Assembly: GCF_013389595.1 (NCBI RefSeq)
Contig: NZ_CP058306.1
Coordinates: 3,348,001 to 3,412,000, forward strand
Source: Flavobacterium sp. I3-2
GTDB lineage: Bacteria; Bacteroidota; Bacteroidia; Flavobacteriales; Flavobacteriaceae
DNA length: 64,000 nucleotides
Direction of reading: 5' to 3'
A program made the translations under genes and the position numbers. Shown here one piece after another: positions 18,384 to 28,925 of this stretch (positions within the stretch are counted from its first letter, which is position 1; each line of letters starts with the position of its first letter). The notes below the pieces were generated by a model. That model made no database searches. It was not told the origin of the DNA and saw nothing but the letters and a program-made list of their open reading frames with translations.

Positions 18384-18410
18384 GAAAGGCTGTCTTAAAG
18401 ACAGCCTTTC
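18384..18410. terminator. Bidirectional hairpin between convergent genes
   Basis: A near-perfect 27-base inverted repeat (GAAAGGCTGTCTT, AAGACAGCCTTTC) lies between the DUF6520 and S9 peptidase genes. It includes the last codons and stop of the peptidase. T-runs are weak on both sides. Confidence 0.55.
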
Positions 18411-20890
18411 TTTAACCATTCAGGCCGCTCGTTATTTTTTAAGTGGTAGTCAAACCACGACTTAATTTTATCATGCGCATCTTTCTTATTTGTATCTTTT
18501 TGAAGCGTATGTCCTTCATCTTTGTAAAGAATAAAGTTGACTTCCTTATCCAACCTCTTCAATCCTAAAAACATTGCAACAGACTGATTATAGTTGACCT
18601 GAAAATCCTCCTTACCGGCAATCAGCAATAGAGGAGTCTCTACATTTTGCAGGTATGTAAGTGGTGAATTCCTATGATAAGCTTCTGTTCCCTGATAAAA
18701 TCCTTTTCCCATCCTCCACTGTTGCGTTTCTAGACGCCACATATCCGGTTTCATGGTTTTCCAATTAACGGTATGATACATACTTATCAGATCAGCCACC
18801 CCTGCGCTTGATACTGCCACTTTAAACCGTTTGCTTTGGGTTATTATAAAATTAGTTTCATATCCACCGAACGAATGACCTATGATACCTACGTTTTCCA
18901 AATCTATACCATATCTGGATCCCACTACATCCATAGCTTGATCAACACACTCAACAGCAGACACACCAGGATCACCTTCTTTATAATAAATATCAGGTTC
19001 TATGACAAAGTATCCATCAGCAATATAATTTCTATAATTAATTACATTTCCAAAGATTTCAAGATCATTAGTATAGTGGTTGCGGGTTTGAATTTTTTTT
19101 TCGTAGATACTTACTACAGTAGGATATTTCTGCTCTTTATCGTAAAAAAGCGGATACCTCACAATGGCTCCCCTGTGCTCTCCCTCTTTATTTGTCCAGC
19201 TTATATATTCCGAAACAATTTTTTTAGCAGAATCATCATCCTTATTACTCTGATAAACCAATATCTCTTTCCCCGTGTTTTTATCAAGATGAAATAAAGC
19301 TGGCGGATTATTAACGTTTTCTTTCACATACGTAAAAATATTCTGCGATCTTTTAACCTGATCTATATGAGCTTTGTCTTCTACCAGAGAAACCATTTGT
19401 GAAAATTCATTTATTAATACAAGCCCTTCACTTTTAAAGTCTTCAGTATTCCATTTAACGACTATATCGTTATAATGCTGTATATCTCTTTCTGTTGAGA
19501 AACCCCAAGGTTTACTCGTTAATTCATAATTGCAGGACAAGACATAAAATTCTTTCTCAAATCTCCCTCCTTCGGTCTTTTTAGTAAAAATATTTTTAAG
19601 CACATCATAAAACCAAACGTCCTTTCCGTCATTAAAGAGCAGCCATCTGCGCCTAAACACCGAAAAGTTTTGAGATGGGCGCAAATCACCTGAGCTAACT
19701 TCAGTACTTAAAATTTTTCTCTTTGTTTTGGGATTGAATGCGATCCACCTATCTCCCTCTTTATAAAATACCGATGCAAAGTGTCTTGAACTGAATATTG
19801 GATTCTTACTATTTTCAAACTGCGCCAACCTGATTTTACGAGTCAGATCCTCATCATAATAATACGCTACCAACCCCAGGTACTGTTGTGTGATATCATC
19901 AACAGCTTCCATTTCATAAATGGTATCATCATTAAAACTGATCTTATGCCGCAGCTTTTTACCGGTATCCATAAAAGGCTTAATTCTTTTTGTCTTAAGA
20001 TCAATCACGGCCAGATTCAGCTGATCTTCCGCATTACCCGTCATAGCTCCCGGAATACCGTCTGTTTTCCCCATCCAAATTTCCGCAGCTTCATCCTTCC
20101 CTTGCGGACCATCGTAGCTCTTCACACCAAGCGCAACTCTATACTTCGCCAACAACCTCACATTCAAAAAAGTAGTATCTACAGCATAACGATGGTTTTC
20201 ATTAACGATCTTTTCACTAAAAACCTCAGCTACACCTTTCTTTTCAAGCTTTAAAATTTTAAAGTCATCTTTTTTAGTCGTTAACAGAAGAACTGTTTGC
20301 TTATCCCATAGCGTATTTTTTATATGCTGCTGTTTAATATCTTTAAAAACATACTCTTTATATTCAGATTTCTCCACATTAAGAACCGTAACTTTACCTG
20401 AGTCGTCTGCTACGAGAAGTTTTCTTGAGACAAAAGAATAATTGTAGTAGACGACATCTGTAAAGAACCTTTTCGTTTTTGCATTCAAAAAGCGGATCTT
20501 CAATGTTCTATGATTATCGTCGTAGCAGACCAGCATTTGAGCAGCTTCATCGAATTCATAATAGCTTACATCGTGCAGGGTTTCCGTACTGCTCGTTTTA
20601 AAGTCTGTTATAAAAAGAGATTTATTCCGGTAATTCCATCCGATGAACCAGCGGTCTGTTAATACCGTTTTATCCGTTATATCACCGTAGCTGTAAAGGC
20701 TGTCCTTATAAATATCTTTTACGTAGCCTGTCTTTACCTTATTAACAATCGTAAAGTAGGAAACATACCTTCCCGATTCTGTCACCTTCCCGTTAACCAG
20801 AATTTCGTGCTGACTGGTTTGAGCAAAAACTTTAAAATGACACACCAAACAAATCACCATACAAAAAAAACAAAAGACTCTATTCATCAT
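18395..20890 (-). CDS. S9 family (prolyl oligopeptidase-like) serine peptidase, exported
   Basis: About 831 residues from the tandem ATGs at 20890/20887, which follow the SusD stop by ten bases and begin a signal peptide ending VFAQ. The longer frame to 20974 would overlap SusD and is not preferred. The first ~570 residues are propeller-like. The C-terminal alpha/beta-hydrolase domain has the nucleophile Ser in GHSFGGYE (about residue 673), the acid in GKEDFQ (about 763) and the catalytic His in DEGHTL (about 793). It is probably periplasmic and trims peptides imported by the SusCD pair encoded upstream on the same strand. Base composition is visibly richer in G+C than the SusC/SusD genes, suggesting a separate origin. 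Confidence 0.85.
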   Translation of the reverse strand: MMNRVFCFFCMVICLVCHFKVFAQTSQHEILVNGKVTESGRYVSYFTIVNKVKTGYVKDIYKDSLYSYGDITDKTVLTDRWFIGWNYRNKSLFITDFKTSSTETLHDVSYYEFDEAAQMLVCYDDNHRTLKIRFLNAKTKRFFTDVVYYNYSFVSRKLLVADDSGKVTVLNVEKSEYKEYVFKDIKQQHIKNTLWDKQTVLLLTTKKDDFKILKLEKKGVAEVFSEKIVNENHRYAVDTTFLNVRLLAKYRVALGVKSYDGPQGKDEAAEIWMGKTDGIPGAMTGNAEDQLNLAVIDLKTKRIKPFMDTGKKLRHKISFNDDTIYEMEAVDDITQQYLGLVAYYYDEDLTRKIRLAQFENSKNPIFSSRHFASVFYKEGDRWIAFNPKTKRKILSTEVSSGDLRPSQNFSVFRRRWLLFNDGKDVWFYDVLKNIFTKKTEGGRFEKEFYVLSCNYELTSKPWGFSTERDIQHYNDIVVKWNTEDFKSEGLVLINEFSQMVSLVEDKAHIDQVKRSQNIFTYVKENVNNPPALFHLDKNTGKEILVYQSNKDDDSAKKIVSEYISWTNKEGEHRGAIVRYPLFYDKEQKYPTVVSIYEKKIQTRNHYTNDLEIFGNVINYRNYIADGYFVIEPDIYYKEGDPGVSAVECVDQAMDVVGSRYGIDLENVGIIGHSFGGYETNFIITQSKRFKVAVSSAGVADLISMYHTVNWKTMKPDMWRLETQQWRMGKGFYQGTEAYHRNSPLTYLQNVETPLLLIAGKEDFQVNYNQSVAMFLGLKRLDKEVNFILYKDEGHTLQKDTNKKDAHDKIKSWFDYHLKNNERPEWLKKGCL

Positions 20891-20900
20891 ATTACCACTA

Positions 20901-22277
20901 TTAGTATCCATTATTTTGCGGTAGCAGATTCGGGTTAAGCTGCAACTCCGTTTCTGGAAGCGGCAATTTTTCAAAATGGCTGCTCCAAAAAGGTTTTGAA
21001 ATAATTAATTCGTTCCATCTTTGTAAACGTTTAAGGTCATAAAATCGATGTCCAAATTCGCAAAAGAGCTCTTTGCGTCTCTCAGTTATTATCAATGTTT
21101 GTGCTGTGTTTATATCTGAAAGTTCTGAATTTGTCAAACCTGCGCGATTTCTAATTGCATTTAACATTTGGTTACAGCTTGTCCAATCATTCAACATTGC
21201 AGCAGCTTCTGCATGTATTAAATACATTTCTTCAATTCGTAGAACTATTGAATACTCTTTTGATGTGGTACCTGTAGCACCTCTTTCTTTATACTTAAAT
21301 GCATGTATATTATCTACATTTGAATCTCCTACACTTTTAAACCAATGTATTTTTCGTAAATCATTACTCTCAAAGCTATCATACAATTCTTGCGTAATCA
21401 CCACATCTTTGGCAGGCATTGCGGTAAAAATATAACTAGAACCTTCTAAAGTATTTTTACCTTGGTTATCTGGTAATAATTGCCAAATGGCACTTTTACT
21501 TTCTTTTAAAAAGGTTTTATCTAAACTCTCCAAACCATAAGTTGTGTTGTTAATTACTTCTTGAGCATATTCTTGGGCTAACGCCCATTTTTTCTGATAA
21601 AGATATACTCTTGCTAAAAGTGCCTGAACTGCACTTTTGTTTAATCTAACACGTTCAATTGAAACGTAATTTTCGCTTATTACACTTTCTGAAGCTAAAA
21701 GATCCTGAACTGCATTTTCTAAAACAACCTCAGACTTGAGTTTACTAATTTTTTTATTTAGTTCATAATTTGTGGTATTCACATAAGGCACATCACCCAA
21801 AGTCATTGCAAGATAAAAATGTAACATACCTCTAATTGCTAATGCCTCGCCATTTAATTGATTTTTAAACTCAGGGGACAAACTATTCGAATTCTCTATG
21901 CCTTCTAATATATTATTAACCGCGTAAATTTGTTGGTAGGTATTATTCCATAGGCTTTTAACAGCCGAATTGGTACTTAAGACTGTACCGTTGTAAAAAA
22001 GACGATAATTCACATCTTGATTATTTACTGCCTTTAACTCATCAGTGTAGCATCCCATCAAATAACCAATACCTTCTTTATTTCCGCTTAAAAAACCGTT
22101 ATTTCGTAGTAATGAATAAACATTTACTACAGCAGCAGTTGCTGTCATTTCATTCTGAAAAACTTTATTGTTATCTAATTGATCTTTTGGTATTTCTACT
22201 TCTAAAAAATCTTCGCAAGCATAAACTGACCCTATCAAAGTTATGCTTAGTACTATTTGTATATATTTTTTTTTCAT
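20901..22277 (-). CDS. SusD/RagB-family outer-membrane lipoprotein
   Basis: 458 residues. A lipoprotein signal peptide has its lipobox cysteine in VYAC (residue 21) and is followed by EDFLEVEIPKDQ, a typical SusD start. TPR-like helices follow (LNGEALAIRGMLHFYLAMTLGDVPYV, the SusD signature). The C-terminal half has the usual IRNRAGL and ITERRKELFCEFGHRFYDLKRL motifs. It caps the SusC channel and captures substrate at the cell surface. The gene follows susC by 11 bases and is followed by an S9 peptidase, so peptides are the likeliest cargo, as in RagAB. This is inference from context. Confidence 0.9.
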   Translation of the reverse strand: MKKKYIQIVLSITLIGSVYACEDFLEVEIPKDQLDNNKVFQNEMTATAAVVNVYSLLRNNGFLSGNKEGIGYLMGCYTDELKAVNNQDVNYRLFYNGTVLSTNSAVKSLWNNTYQQIYAVNNILEGIENSNSLSPEFKNQLNGEALAIRGMLHFYLAMTLGDVPYVNTTNYELNKKISKLKSEVVLENAVQDLLASESVISENYVSIERVRLNKSAVQALLARVYLYQKKWALAQEYAQEVINNTTYGLESLDKTFLKESKSAIWQLLPDNQGKNTLEGSSYIFTAMPAKDVVITQELYDSFESNDLRKIHWFKSVGDSNVDNIHAFKYKERGATGTTSKEYSIVLRIEEMYLIHAEAAAMLNDWTSCNQMLNAIRNRAGLTNSELSDINTAQTLIITERRKELFCEFGHRFYDLKRLQRWNELIISKPFWSSHFEKLPLPETELQLNPNLLPQNNGY

Positions 22278-22288
22278 TTTAATTTTTT

Positions 22289-25279
22289 TTAAAATTGGAA
22301 ATTAAAACCAAAAGCTATAGTTCTCATATTTGGTACATATCCACCCATACTTTCAGGGTCTAGCCCCCAATATTTGGTAATAGTTATTAAATTATTTGCT
22401 TGTGCGTAAACGTTTAACGATTTGTTTTTCAACCAATCACCTCCAACTTTATATTGCAATTGCAAACTTTTTAATCGGATGTAAGATCCATCAGTAATTA
22501 CACCTGTACTATTTTTGAAATTTTGATTTGCTTGAATTGCAAGTGTATTCTTACCACTTGTAGGTATTTGGTATTTTGCATCTTTGTTGTCTGGAGTAAA
22601 ATAATCAATTGAACGATCTGTTCTATTTTCTGCCATACCTAGATAGCCTGAATAATAGTCTGGAGAGTTTACCTTTTGGCTTACAAATTGCCATAAAAAA
22701 CTAATTGACCACGATTTATAAGTAAAACTATTTTGGAAACCTGCAATATACTTTGGGCCAACATTACCTATAGCCGTTCTATCATTTGCATCAATAATTC
22801 CATCATCATTTACATCTTCAAACTCATACAAACCAGTTTCGTTATTTATTCCAACATAATTAAAAAGCTTTCTCATGTGAATAGATTCTCCTATAACATA
22901 TTGATTTTTATAAGTTGATTCTTCTAAATTTGGAAAAGCAATCAGTTTGTTTTTAGGAATTGATACATTTATATCTGTTGTCCATCTAAAATTGGTTTGA
23001 GAAACGTTCAATGAGTTTAGTGTAAATTCCCATCCCGTATTTTCTACTGTTGCTTGCAAATTGGCTTGTACACTTGTAAAACCTGTAGTACCAGGTAACG
23101 GAATACCCACCAATTGATTCGAAGAACGGTTACGATACCAAGCTATTGAGGTTGATAACCTCCCTCTTAAAAATTCAAGTTCAAGAGCCGTTTCTAGTTT
23201 TTTATTGCTTTCCCAACTAAAATCAGGATTAAATAAACGTATGGGCTCTATTCCAATAATTCCATCATATTGATATCTACTGATTCCCATATTGTCTAAA
23301 TACTGATAATCTCCTATTAAATCGCTACCTGTAATACCGTAACTTGCTCTTAGTTTTCCAAAACTTAACCAAGACGATTTATCAAATACATTTTCTCTAC
23401 TAAACAACCAAGCGGCACCAACAGCTCCAAAATTCCCCCATTTTTTACCTGGCCCAAAACGGCTGGAACCATCTCTACGTCCGGTTAGATTTACAATGTA
23501 TTTATCATTATAGATAAAATTAAATCTTCCATAAATTGCGGCATAACGGTATCGTGATTCTGTATCACGAATGATATCAACAATAGTTGCATTTGCCAAA
23601 TTATAAATGAAATCATCTGTGGTAAAACCACCTGCGTCAAGACGCATACTTTGTGCTTTTCTTTCTTCAAAGGTTGTTCCTATCAAAAAATTAATTTTTG
23701 CTTTATGCAAATTTAACTCCCAATGCAATTGTGGTTCAACAATCCAACTTGATCGTTTACTTGTACTATAAGACAATATAGAAGAGTCACTGCCAATACC
23801 ATAACCTGGGTTATACATTTTAGAAGGTGCTGTACGCCATTCATCAACAGAAGCTTCATTGAATCCAGTATTCAATCGAAATGTAAATTGATCTGTTAAC
23901 TTATAATCCATACCTAATTGACCATTACTATCATTTGATTTAAAACGATATTCTGCATATAAATTAGCTAAAGGATTCTCAAAGGTGTTGTTTTCCCAAT
24001 TTAAATTACCGTCTGCATCATACAAGTCTGGTGCATTTGGAGATAGAAATATTTTATTTGAAAAATCTGTAGCCATCAAATTATTTTTCTGAAAACTTTT
24101 TAATATGCTGACTCTTATTGAAAAACGATCGTCTTTTGATTGATGGTTTACATTTAATCCAAAATTTGTTCGTTTATAACCATAATCACCCGGAAAAACT
24201 GTTTCGTCTTTTCGATGTCCTGCATTAATCAAGTAATTGGTTTTACCAGAGCCTCCACCAATTGAAAATTGCGTACTCTGTGATACTGCCTTACCACCCA
24301 AAAACTTTTTTTGCCAATTGGTGTACTTATTCTCATCCCAAGTACCATTTACATCATAAGCATCTGCAGGTAAATCTATAATACCATCATTCGCATAAGC
24401 ATCTTTACGCATCTTTAAATATGCTTCAGTATTCATTAAATCCATATATTTGGCTACAGTACTCACTGAAGTAGTCGATTGAAATGAAAATGTGGTTTTA
24501 TCAGAATTACCTCTCTTAGTTGTGATCAATACGACGCCATTACTACCACGAGAACCATATATAGCCGTTGCATCGGCATCTTTTAATACCTCAATACTTT
24601 CGATATCATTAGGGTTGATACTATTGAGTGGACTCACATTACCAAAAGGCATTACAAATGATGATATCCCATTATCAGAAATAGACTGCGAAGCATAGGG
24701 TACACCATCAACGATATACAAGGGCGCATTTCCCTCGGTTCTTAAACTATTGCGCCCTCTTATTTGTATATCGAAGCCACCGCCAGGGACACCACTATTC
24801 TGCGTAATGTTTACCCCTGCCATACGTCCTTGCATAGCGGCCAGTGGGTTGGCAACTGGTTGTTGACCAATTTCTTTTGCGGTTATTTTACTTATACTAC
24901 CGGTGCGTTCTTTGTCTTTTACGGTATAATAGCCCGCATTAATTACCAGTTCATCTAAAGTGTTTTCATCTGCTACCAGTGTAACATTTAAAGTGCTGGT
25001 TTTTACAGTAAACGTTTGCGGTTTGTAACCTAAATAATCAAAAGTTACTTGGGTATTTAATGGAATTTGAATGGTATAGAATCCCAATTCGTTGGTTTGG
25101 GTACCATTTTCGGTATCGGTTTGCCACACGTTTACTCCAGCTAGTGGACCGTTGGCATCTTTCACTACTCCAGATAGAGTCAGTGTTTTTTCTTGTGCGT
25201 AGGTTTTTAAACTACACAACAGCATAATTAGCACGTACGTTAGGGGTACGGTTAGTGCTGTAAAAGTAATTTTTTTCAT
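22289..25279 (-). CDS. SusC/RagA-family TonB-dependent outer-membrane transporter
   Basis: 996 residues. There is a signal peptide (1-28, ending TYAQ), a carboxypeptidase-regulatory-like domain (about 31-110, LSGVVKDANGPLAGVNV), a TonB-box/plug region (from about 115: SISKITAKEI, ANPLAAMQGRMAGV, IRGRNSL, APLYIVDGVPY) and a beta-barrel ending in FGFNFQF. It imports substrate captured by SusD, powered by TonB. It is the first gene of the susC-susD-S9 operon. A hairpin lies in its leader, 44-79 bases before the start codon. At 996 residues it is of ordinary length for the family. Confidence 0.92.
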   Translation of the reverse strand: MKKITFTALTVPLTYVLIMLLCSLKTYAQEKTLTLSGVVKDANGPLAGVNVWQTDTENGTQTNELGFYTIQIPLNTQVTFDYLGYKPQTFTVKTSTLNVTLVADENTLDELVINAGYYTVKDKERTGSISKITAKEIGQQPVANPLAAMQGRMAGVNITQNSGVPGGGFDIQIRGRNSLRTEGNAPLYIVDGVPYASQSISDNGISSFVMPFGNVSPLNSINPNDIESIEVLKDADATAIYGSRGSNGVVLITTKRGNSDKTTFSFQSTTSVSTVAKYMDLMNTEAYLKMRKDAYANDGIIDLPADAYDVNGTWDENKYTNWQKKFLGGKAVSQSTQFSIGGGSGKTNYLINAGHRKDETVFPGDYGYKRTNFGLNVNHQSKDDRFSIRVSILKSFQKNNLMATDFSNKIFLSPNAPDLYDADGNLNWENNTFENPLANLYAEYRFKSNDSNGQLGMDYKLTDQFTFRLNTGFNEASVDEWRTAPSKMYNPGYGIGSDSSILSYSTSKRSSWIVEPQLHWELNLHKAKINFLIGTTFEERKAQSMRLDAGGFTTDDFIYNLANATIVDIIRDTESRYRYAAIYGRFNFIYNDKYIVNLTGRRDGSSRFGPGKKWGNFGAVGAAWLFSRENVFDKSSWLSFGKLRASYGITGSDLIGDYQYLDNMGISRYQYDGIIGIEPIRLFNPDFSWESNKKLETALELEFLRGRLSTSIAWYRNRSSNQLVGIPLPGTTGFTSVQANLQATVENTGWEFTLNSLNVSQTNFRWTTDINVSIPKNKLIAFPNLEESTYKNQYVIGESIHMRKLFNYVGINNETGLYEFEDVNDDGIIDANDRTAIGNVGPKYIAGFQNSFTYKSWSISFLWQFVSQKVNSPDYYSGYLGMAENRTDRSIDYFTPDNKDAKYQIPTSGKNTLAIQANQNFKNSTGVITDGSYIRLKSLQLQYKVGGDWLKNKSLNVYAQANNLITITKYWGLDPESMGGYVPNMRTIAFGFNFQF

Positions 25280-25312
25280 ACTTTTGTAATGTTAATTAAT
25301 AATTCGAGTTGA

Positions 25313-25532
25313 TTAATATTTATCTCCCTGATGTGAGCGCCAACTTTACTCAGGGGGATTTTTTTTTCCTGCAAGGTCTTCAAAACCTTGTAGGTATATG
25401 ATTTTATTTAATTTTTATTTTCAAATTCTAGAGTTTACAATAATTATGTTTTTAATTCATTTTGTTCATTTTGCCTTGATACAGCATTTGTTTTTTTGAG
25501 TTGTTTTGGTTTTAATAGTACGTTTTAGATTG
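25313..25532 (-). promoter_or_regulatory. susC leader hairpin and upstream block, copy 1
   Basis: Read on the susC strand, a hairpin with stem TCCCCCTGA/TCAGGGAGA (25350-25358 and 25323-25331) encloses an 18-base loop containing GGCGCTCAC. It is preceded by nine A residues; on the other strand this gives a T-run, so it would also work as a plus-strand terminator. Just upstream is an inverted repeat (CCTGCAAGGT, ACCTTGTAGG). The whole block of about 220 bases is repeated at 26001-26222. A role in controlling susC is inferred from position. Confidence 0.5.
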
Positions 25533-26000
25533 TTACATTTTGCTTTAACTTTTGGCTTGATCCAAAAGTTACAAAAGATCAAGACTGCAAATAGAAATAC
25601 TAAAAATGCGCACATTTTTCTAAATCATTTGAAACTCGCTTTTTCAAAGCTTCAAACAGCAAATGATTCTTAACGAAAATTGTTTCATTTTCTTAACGCA
25701 TTTCTATTTGATGTCGGTTTTACGACTCTACAAAATAGAATGTTTTGTTTTATTTAGGGCGATTTTGCGATTCTACTCAATAAATTATTTTGTTTTATTT
25801 GAGTTCGGATTTTACGATTCTGCGGAATATTTAATTTCATTTTTAAATCTTCAAACTTTCAAATTTGATTCTCTGTTCCCCATTCTCATTTCCCTAAATA
25901 AAATCTACCAAACCACGACTTTCGAAATGAAAAATTACCTATCTATTATGAATAATGAAAATTCTGTGATTTGGTTATTTTGCTTGTTTTAATCAGTTAA
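25533..26000. repeat. Repeat module with CTTGATC/GATCAAG hairpin
   Basis: There is no gene. A hairpin near 25557-25583 has CTTGATC and GATCAAG arms around CAAAAGTTACAAAA. It is followed by the module phrases ATGCGCACATTTTTCTAAATCATTT and TTAACGCATTTC, and three imperfect copies of an ATTTCGATTCTG-like boundary. The 109-codon frame in this stretch is repeat-derived. Confidence 0.65.
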
Positions 26001-26222
26001 TTAATATTTATCTCCCTGATGTGAGCGCCAACTTTAGTCAGGGGGATTTTTTTTTCCTGCAAGGTTTTCAAAACCTTTTAGGTATATGATTTTTTTTAAT
26101 TTTTATTTTCAAATTCTAGAGTTTACAATAATTATGTTTTTAATTCATTTTGTTCATTTTGCCTTAATACAGCATTTGTTTTTTTTGAGTTGCTTAGGTT
26201 TTAATAGTACATTTTAGATTCT
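26001..26222. repeat. Second copy of the susC leader block
   Basis: It is a near-identical copy of 25313-25532, offset 688 bases, keeping the CTCCCTGA/TCAGGGGG stem and the T-run. No SusC-like gene is attached. It looks like a duplicated and stranded regulatory segment. Confidence 0.75.
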
Positions 26223-27130
26223 TATATTTTATTTATTCTTTTTGATAACCCCAAAAAGAAACAAAAAGGGTTTTCGACGCAGTATTTTAACGATCTACTA
26301 CGGTTTATTTCTAAAAGTAACCAGACTTGCTTCGCTTCGAACAGAGGTTACTTTTTTACGAAATTGCACCTTGTAGATTCTCGTCAAAATTCTGTATGTC
26401 GGGTTTGCGATTCTACTTAATATTTTGTTTTGTTTTCAATGAACGTTTTTGTTTGTACTTCATATTCTATTATGTCATGTTGGGTGTACCAGGCATCGCA
26501 TCAAGCTTTTTATATATGTTTTGGTTTTATAATATATTAAGATTATTATAATTCACTCTTTCTTTTACCTTCTCTTTGTTATTTTTAAATTAGGGAGTCG
26601 GTGAACCTTCGGTTTGGCTTGATCCAAAAGTTACAAAAGATCAAGACTGCAAATAGAAATACTAAAAATGCGCACATTTTTCTAAATCATTTCGATCTTG
26701 CTTCGCTTCAAATACAAGCCTTAATGACTTAACTATTTACACTGAAAGTGAAAGGCGTCGTATTCATGAGAACCAAAACAAATATAAACGCTCGAATAAT
26801 CAGCGAATTGATTTTTAACGAAAATTGTTTCATTTTCTTAACGTATTTCTTTTTGATGTCGGTTTTACGACTCTACAAAATAGAATGTTTTGTTTTATTT
26901 AGGGCGATTTTTCGATTCTATTTATTAAATTGTTTTATTTGATATCTGGTTTGCAATACTGCTGAATAGTTGATTAATGCTTTTTAGTTTGGTATTACAA
27001 AATAGTAGAATAACGTATTATTATAAATTTCTTGTGAGACTCCTTGTCAAGCAAGGAGTGACAGTAAATAAACTATTCACTATTCTTAATTCTCAATTCC
27101 CCTTTCACTATTAACTAATTACTAATAACT
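26223..27130. repeat. Dispersed modular repeats, forward orientation
   Basis: It holds a long-module fragment (about 26238-26435: an ACCCC/GGG hairpin around AAAAAGAAACAAAAAG, CGACGCAGTATTTTAACG, TTGCTTCGCTTCGAACAGAGG, TTGTAGATTCTCGTC). A second module (about 26600-26950) has a CTTGATC/GATCAAG hairpin, the AAGCCTTAATGACTT phrase, a CACTGAAAGTG hairpin and GTATTCATGAG. A REP-like palindrome CTCCTTGTCAAGCAAGGAG lies near 27033-27058. Short reading frames are repeat-derived. Confidence 0.75.
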
Positions 27131-27640
27131 ATTTCCAAATATTCATTATCTTTGATTATCTACTTCAAGTAAAATCTTTACATTTTCATTTGATAAAAAA
27201 TCTAATAAACTTTAAAATATTAGATAAATAAACTATAATTTAATCTTTTACCTTAAAAACCAATTCATGCTCTATATACGCTTTAAGTACGCTCTACGTA
27301 CGTAGCATCTATACTGTTGGTATTTAGAATATTTTTCGGTTTTGCTTTTTTATTTTTTTTCCCTTTTCCTCATTCTCCACTCCCTAAAAAGAGCTTCCGT
27401 ACACAGCTAATCTGTCTCAACAATAAACCTAGCGGGTTAAACTTTATTTTTATCATAACTGTGTACTTTGCTCTGCAACTAACTAAATAATTAATATATG
27501 AGTGTTTTTCTTCTTTAACTTTAGGCTGTAAACTGTAAGCCGAATTCTAAATCGGAATATCATTTTCAAATCTTCAAATTCAGTTCCCGATTCTCTTTTT
27601 CTTATTCCCTATTCCCTATTACAATGAACGTGTTTTGTTT
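27131..27640. other. AT-rich gap, no gene recognised
   Basis: Low-complexity AT-rich DNA with a palindromic TACGTACGTA near 27297 and C-rich TTCCC phrases. No coding frame with recognisable protein content, RNA gene or clear promoter was seen. Confidence 0.5.
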
Positions 27641-28345
27641 GTACTTAATATTCTATTATGTCATGATGAACTGGTTACTGAGCTTCGTCGAAGTACAGCA
27701 TCGCATCTAGTTTTTCAAGTGTTTATTTTAGATTTATAATTCTATTTGTTCTTTTACCTCTTCTTTGTTATTTTTAAATTAGGGAGTCGGTGAACCTTCG
27801 GTTTGGATTACCCCCAAAAGAAACAAAAGGGGTTTTCGACGCAGTATTTTAACGATCTACTACGGCTTATTTCTAAAAGTAACCAAATACAAGCCTTAAT
27901 GACTTAGCTTTTTAAAATACACGTGTAAGGCGTAGTATTCATGAGAAACTTGAAAAAATATTAACACTCGAATAAACTTGCTTCGCTTCGGACAGAGGTT
28001 ACTTTTTTACGAAATTGCACCTTGTAGATTCTCGTCAAAATTCTGTATGTCGGGTTTACGATTCTACTTAATAATTTAAACTGCTTTTTCAAAGGGTTTT
28101 GATTCTACCTTCTGACTACATTTGGTTATTATAGTACGTATTACAATTTCTTATCTTTTTTCTTCTTCTTTAAATGCACTAAAGAAGCAAAGTGCTCCGA
28201 CGCAGTCTAAATACGGTCTAAAGGGTTTCGAACACTAAATCAAAAGAACTCACTTCGTTTAAACACCTTTTGATTTTACGCTTTTCTCAACTTTTAGACA
28301 CTCGTATTTTGACTGTATGTCGGGGTTTGCGATTCTGCGGAATAT
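27640..28345. repeat. Long repeat module plus GCACT/AGTGC variant
   Basis: At 27660-27700 there is a GTCATGATGAACTGG...CAGCATCGCAT unit with a GAGCTTCGTCGAAGTACAG insert. The full long module runs about 27782-28075 (ACCCCC hairpin, AAGCCTTAATGACTT, TACACGTGTA, GTATTCATGAGAAAC, TTGCTTCGCTTCGGACAGAGG). A variant near 28176-28198 has GCACT/AGTGC arms in place of CCCC/GGGG. Confidence 0.8.
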
Positions 28346-28925
28346 TTAATTTTATTTTCAAATTATTACATTTTCAAATTAGCTTCCCGATTCTCTTTTC
28401 CCAATTCCCGATTCCTTATTTTACTTATTCGCCTCATTACTCGTTACCCATTACTTGTTACTAATTACAAATTCACTTACCTTCTAACTTCCTAACCTGA
28501 ATACTCCATTTTCAAATTCAATTCCCTATTTCTCTACTTCCCCATTCCCTAAACAAAACCTCCCAAACCACGACTTTCTACAATTATAAACCTACTTATG
28601 AAATGATATTTTATTTGCGTGGTTTGATTGGTTATTTTTTTTTAAGTAAACAATTGCGGAAAATATACTTTGTTGATGAAGTATAGATAATGTAAATCTC
28701 TATTTTACGCATTTTCTGAATGATTGTGAAACCTTATTTGAATTGGTTTCGTTCAATATTATGCTTTAATTTTTAGGCTTTATTCCGAATTCTAAATCGG
28801 AATATCATTTTCAAATCTTCAAATTATTACATTTTCAAATTAAATATTCATTTTAAGCTTTAGGCTATATGCTGGGTTTTTAATCACAATATCATTTTCA
28901 AATTCAATTCCCTATTCTCTTTTTC
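28346..28925. repeat. C-rich and TTTCAAAT phrases, degenerate
   Basis: It contains a partial copy of the unit tandemly repeated at 29961-30370 (CGATTCTCTTTTCCCAATTCC, then CACTTACCTTCTAAC) and TTTTCAAATCTTCAAATT phrases. No gene seen. Confidence 0.55.

Noticed and set aside
18836..24958. Plus-strand reading frames across the SusC/SusD/peptidase genes
   Set aside because: They are shadows of well-supported minus-strand genes.
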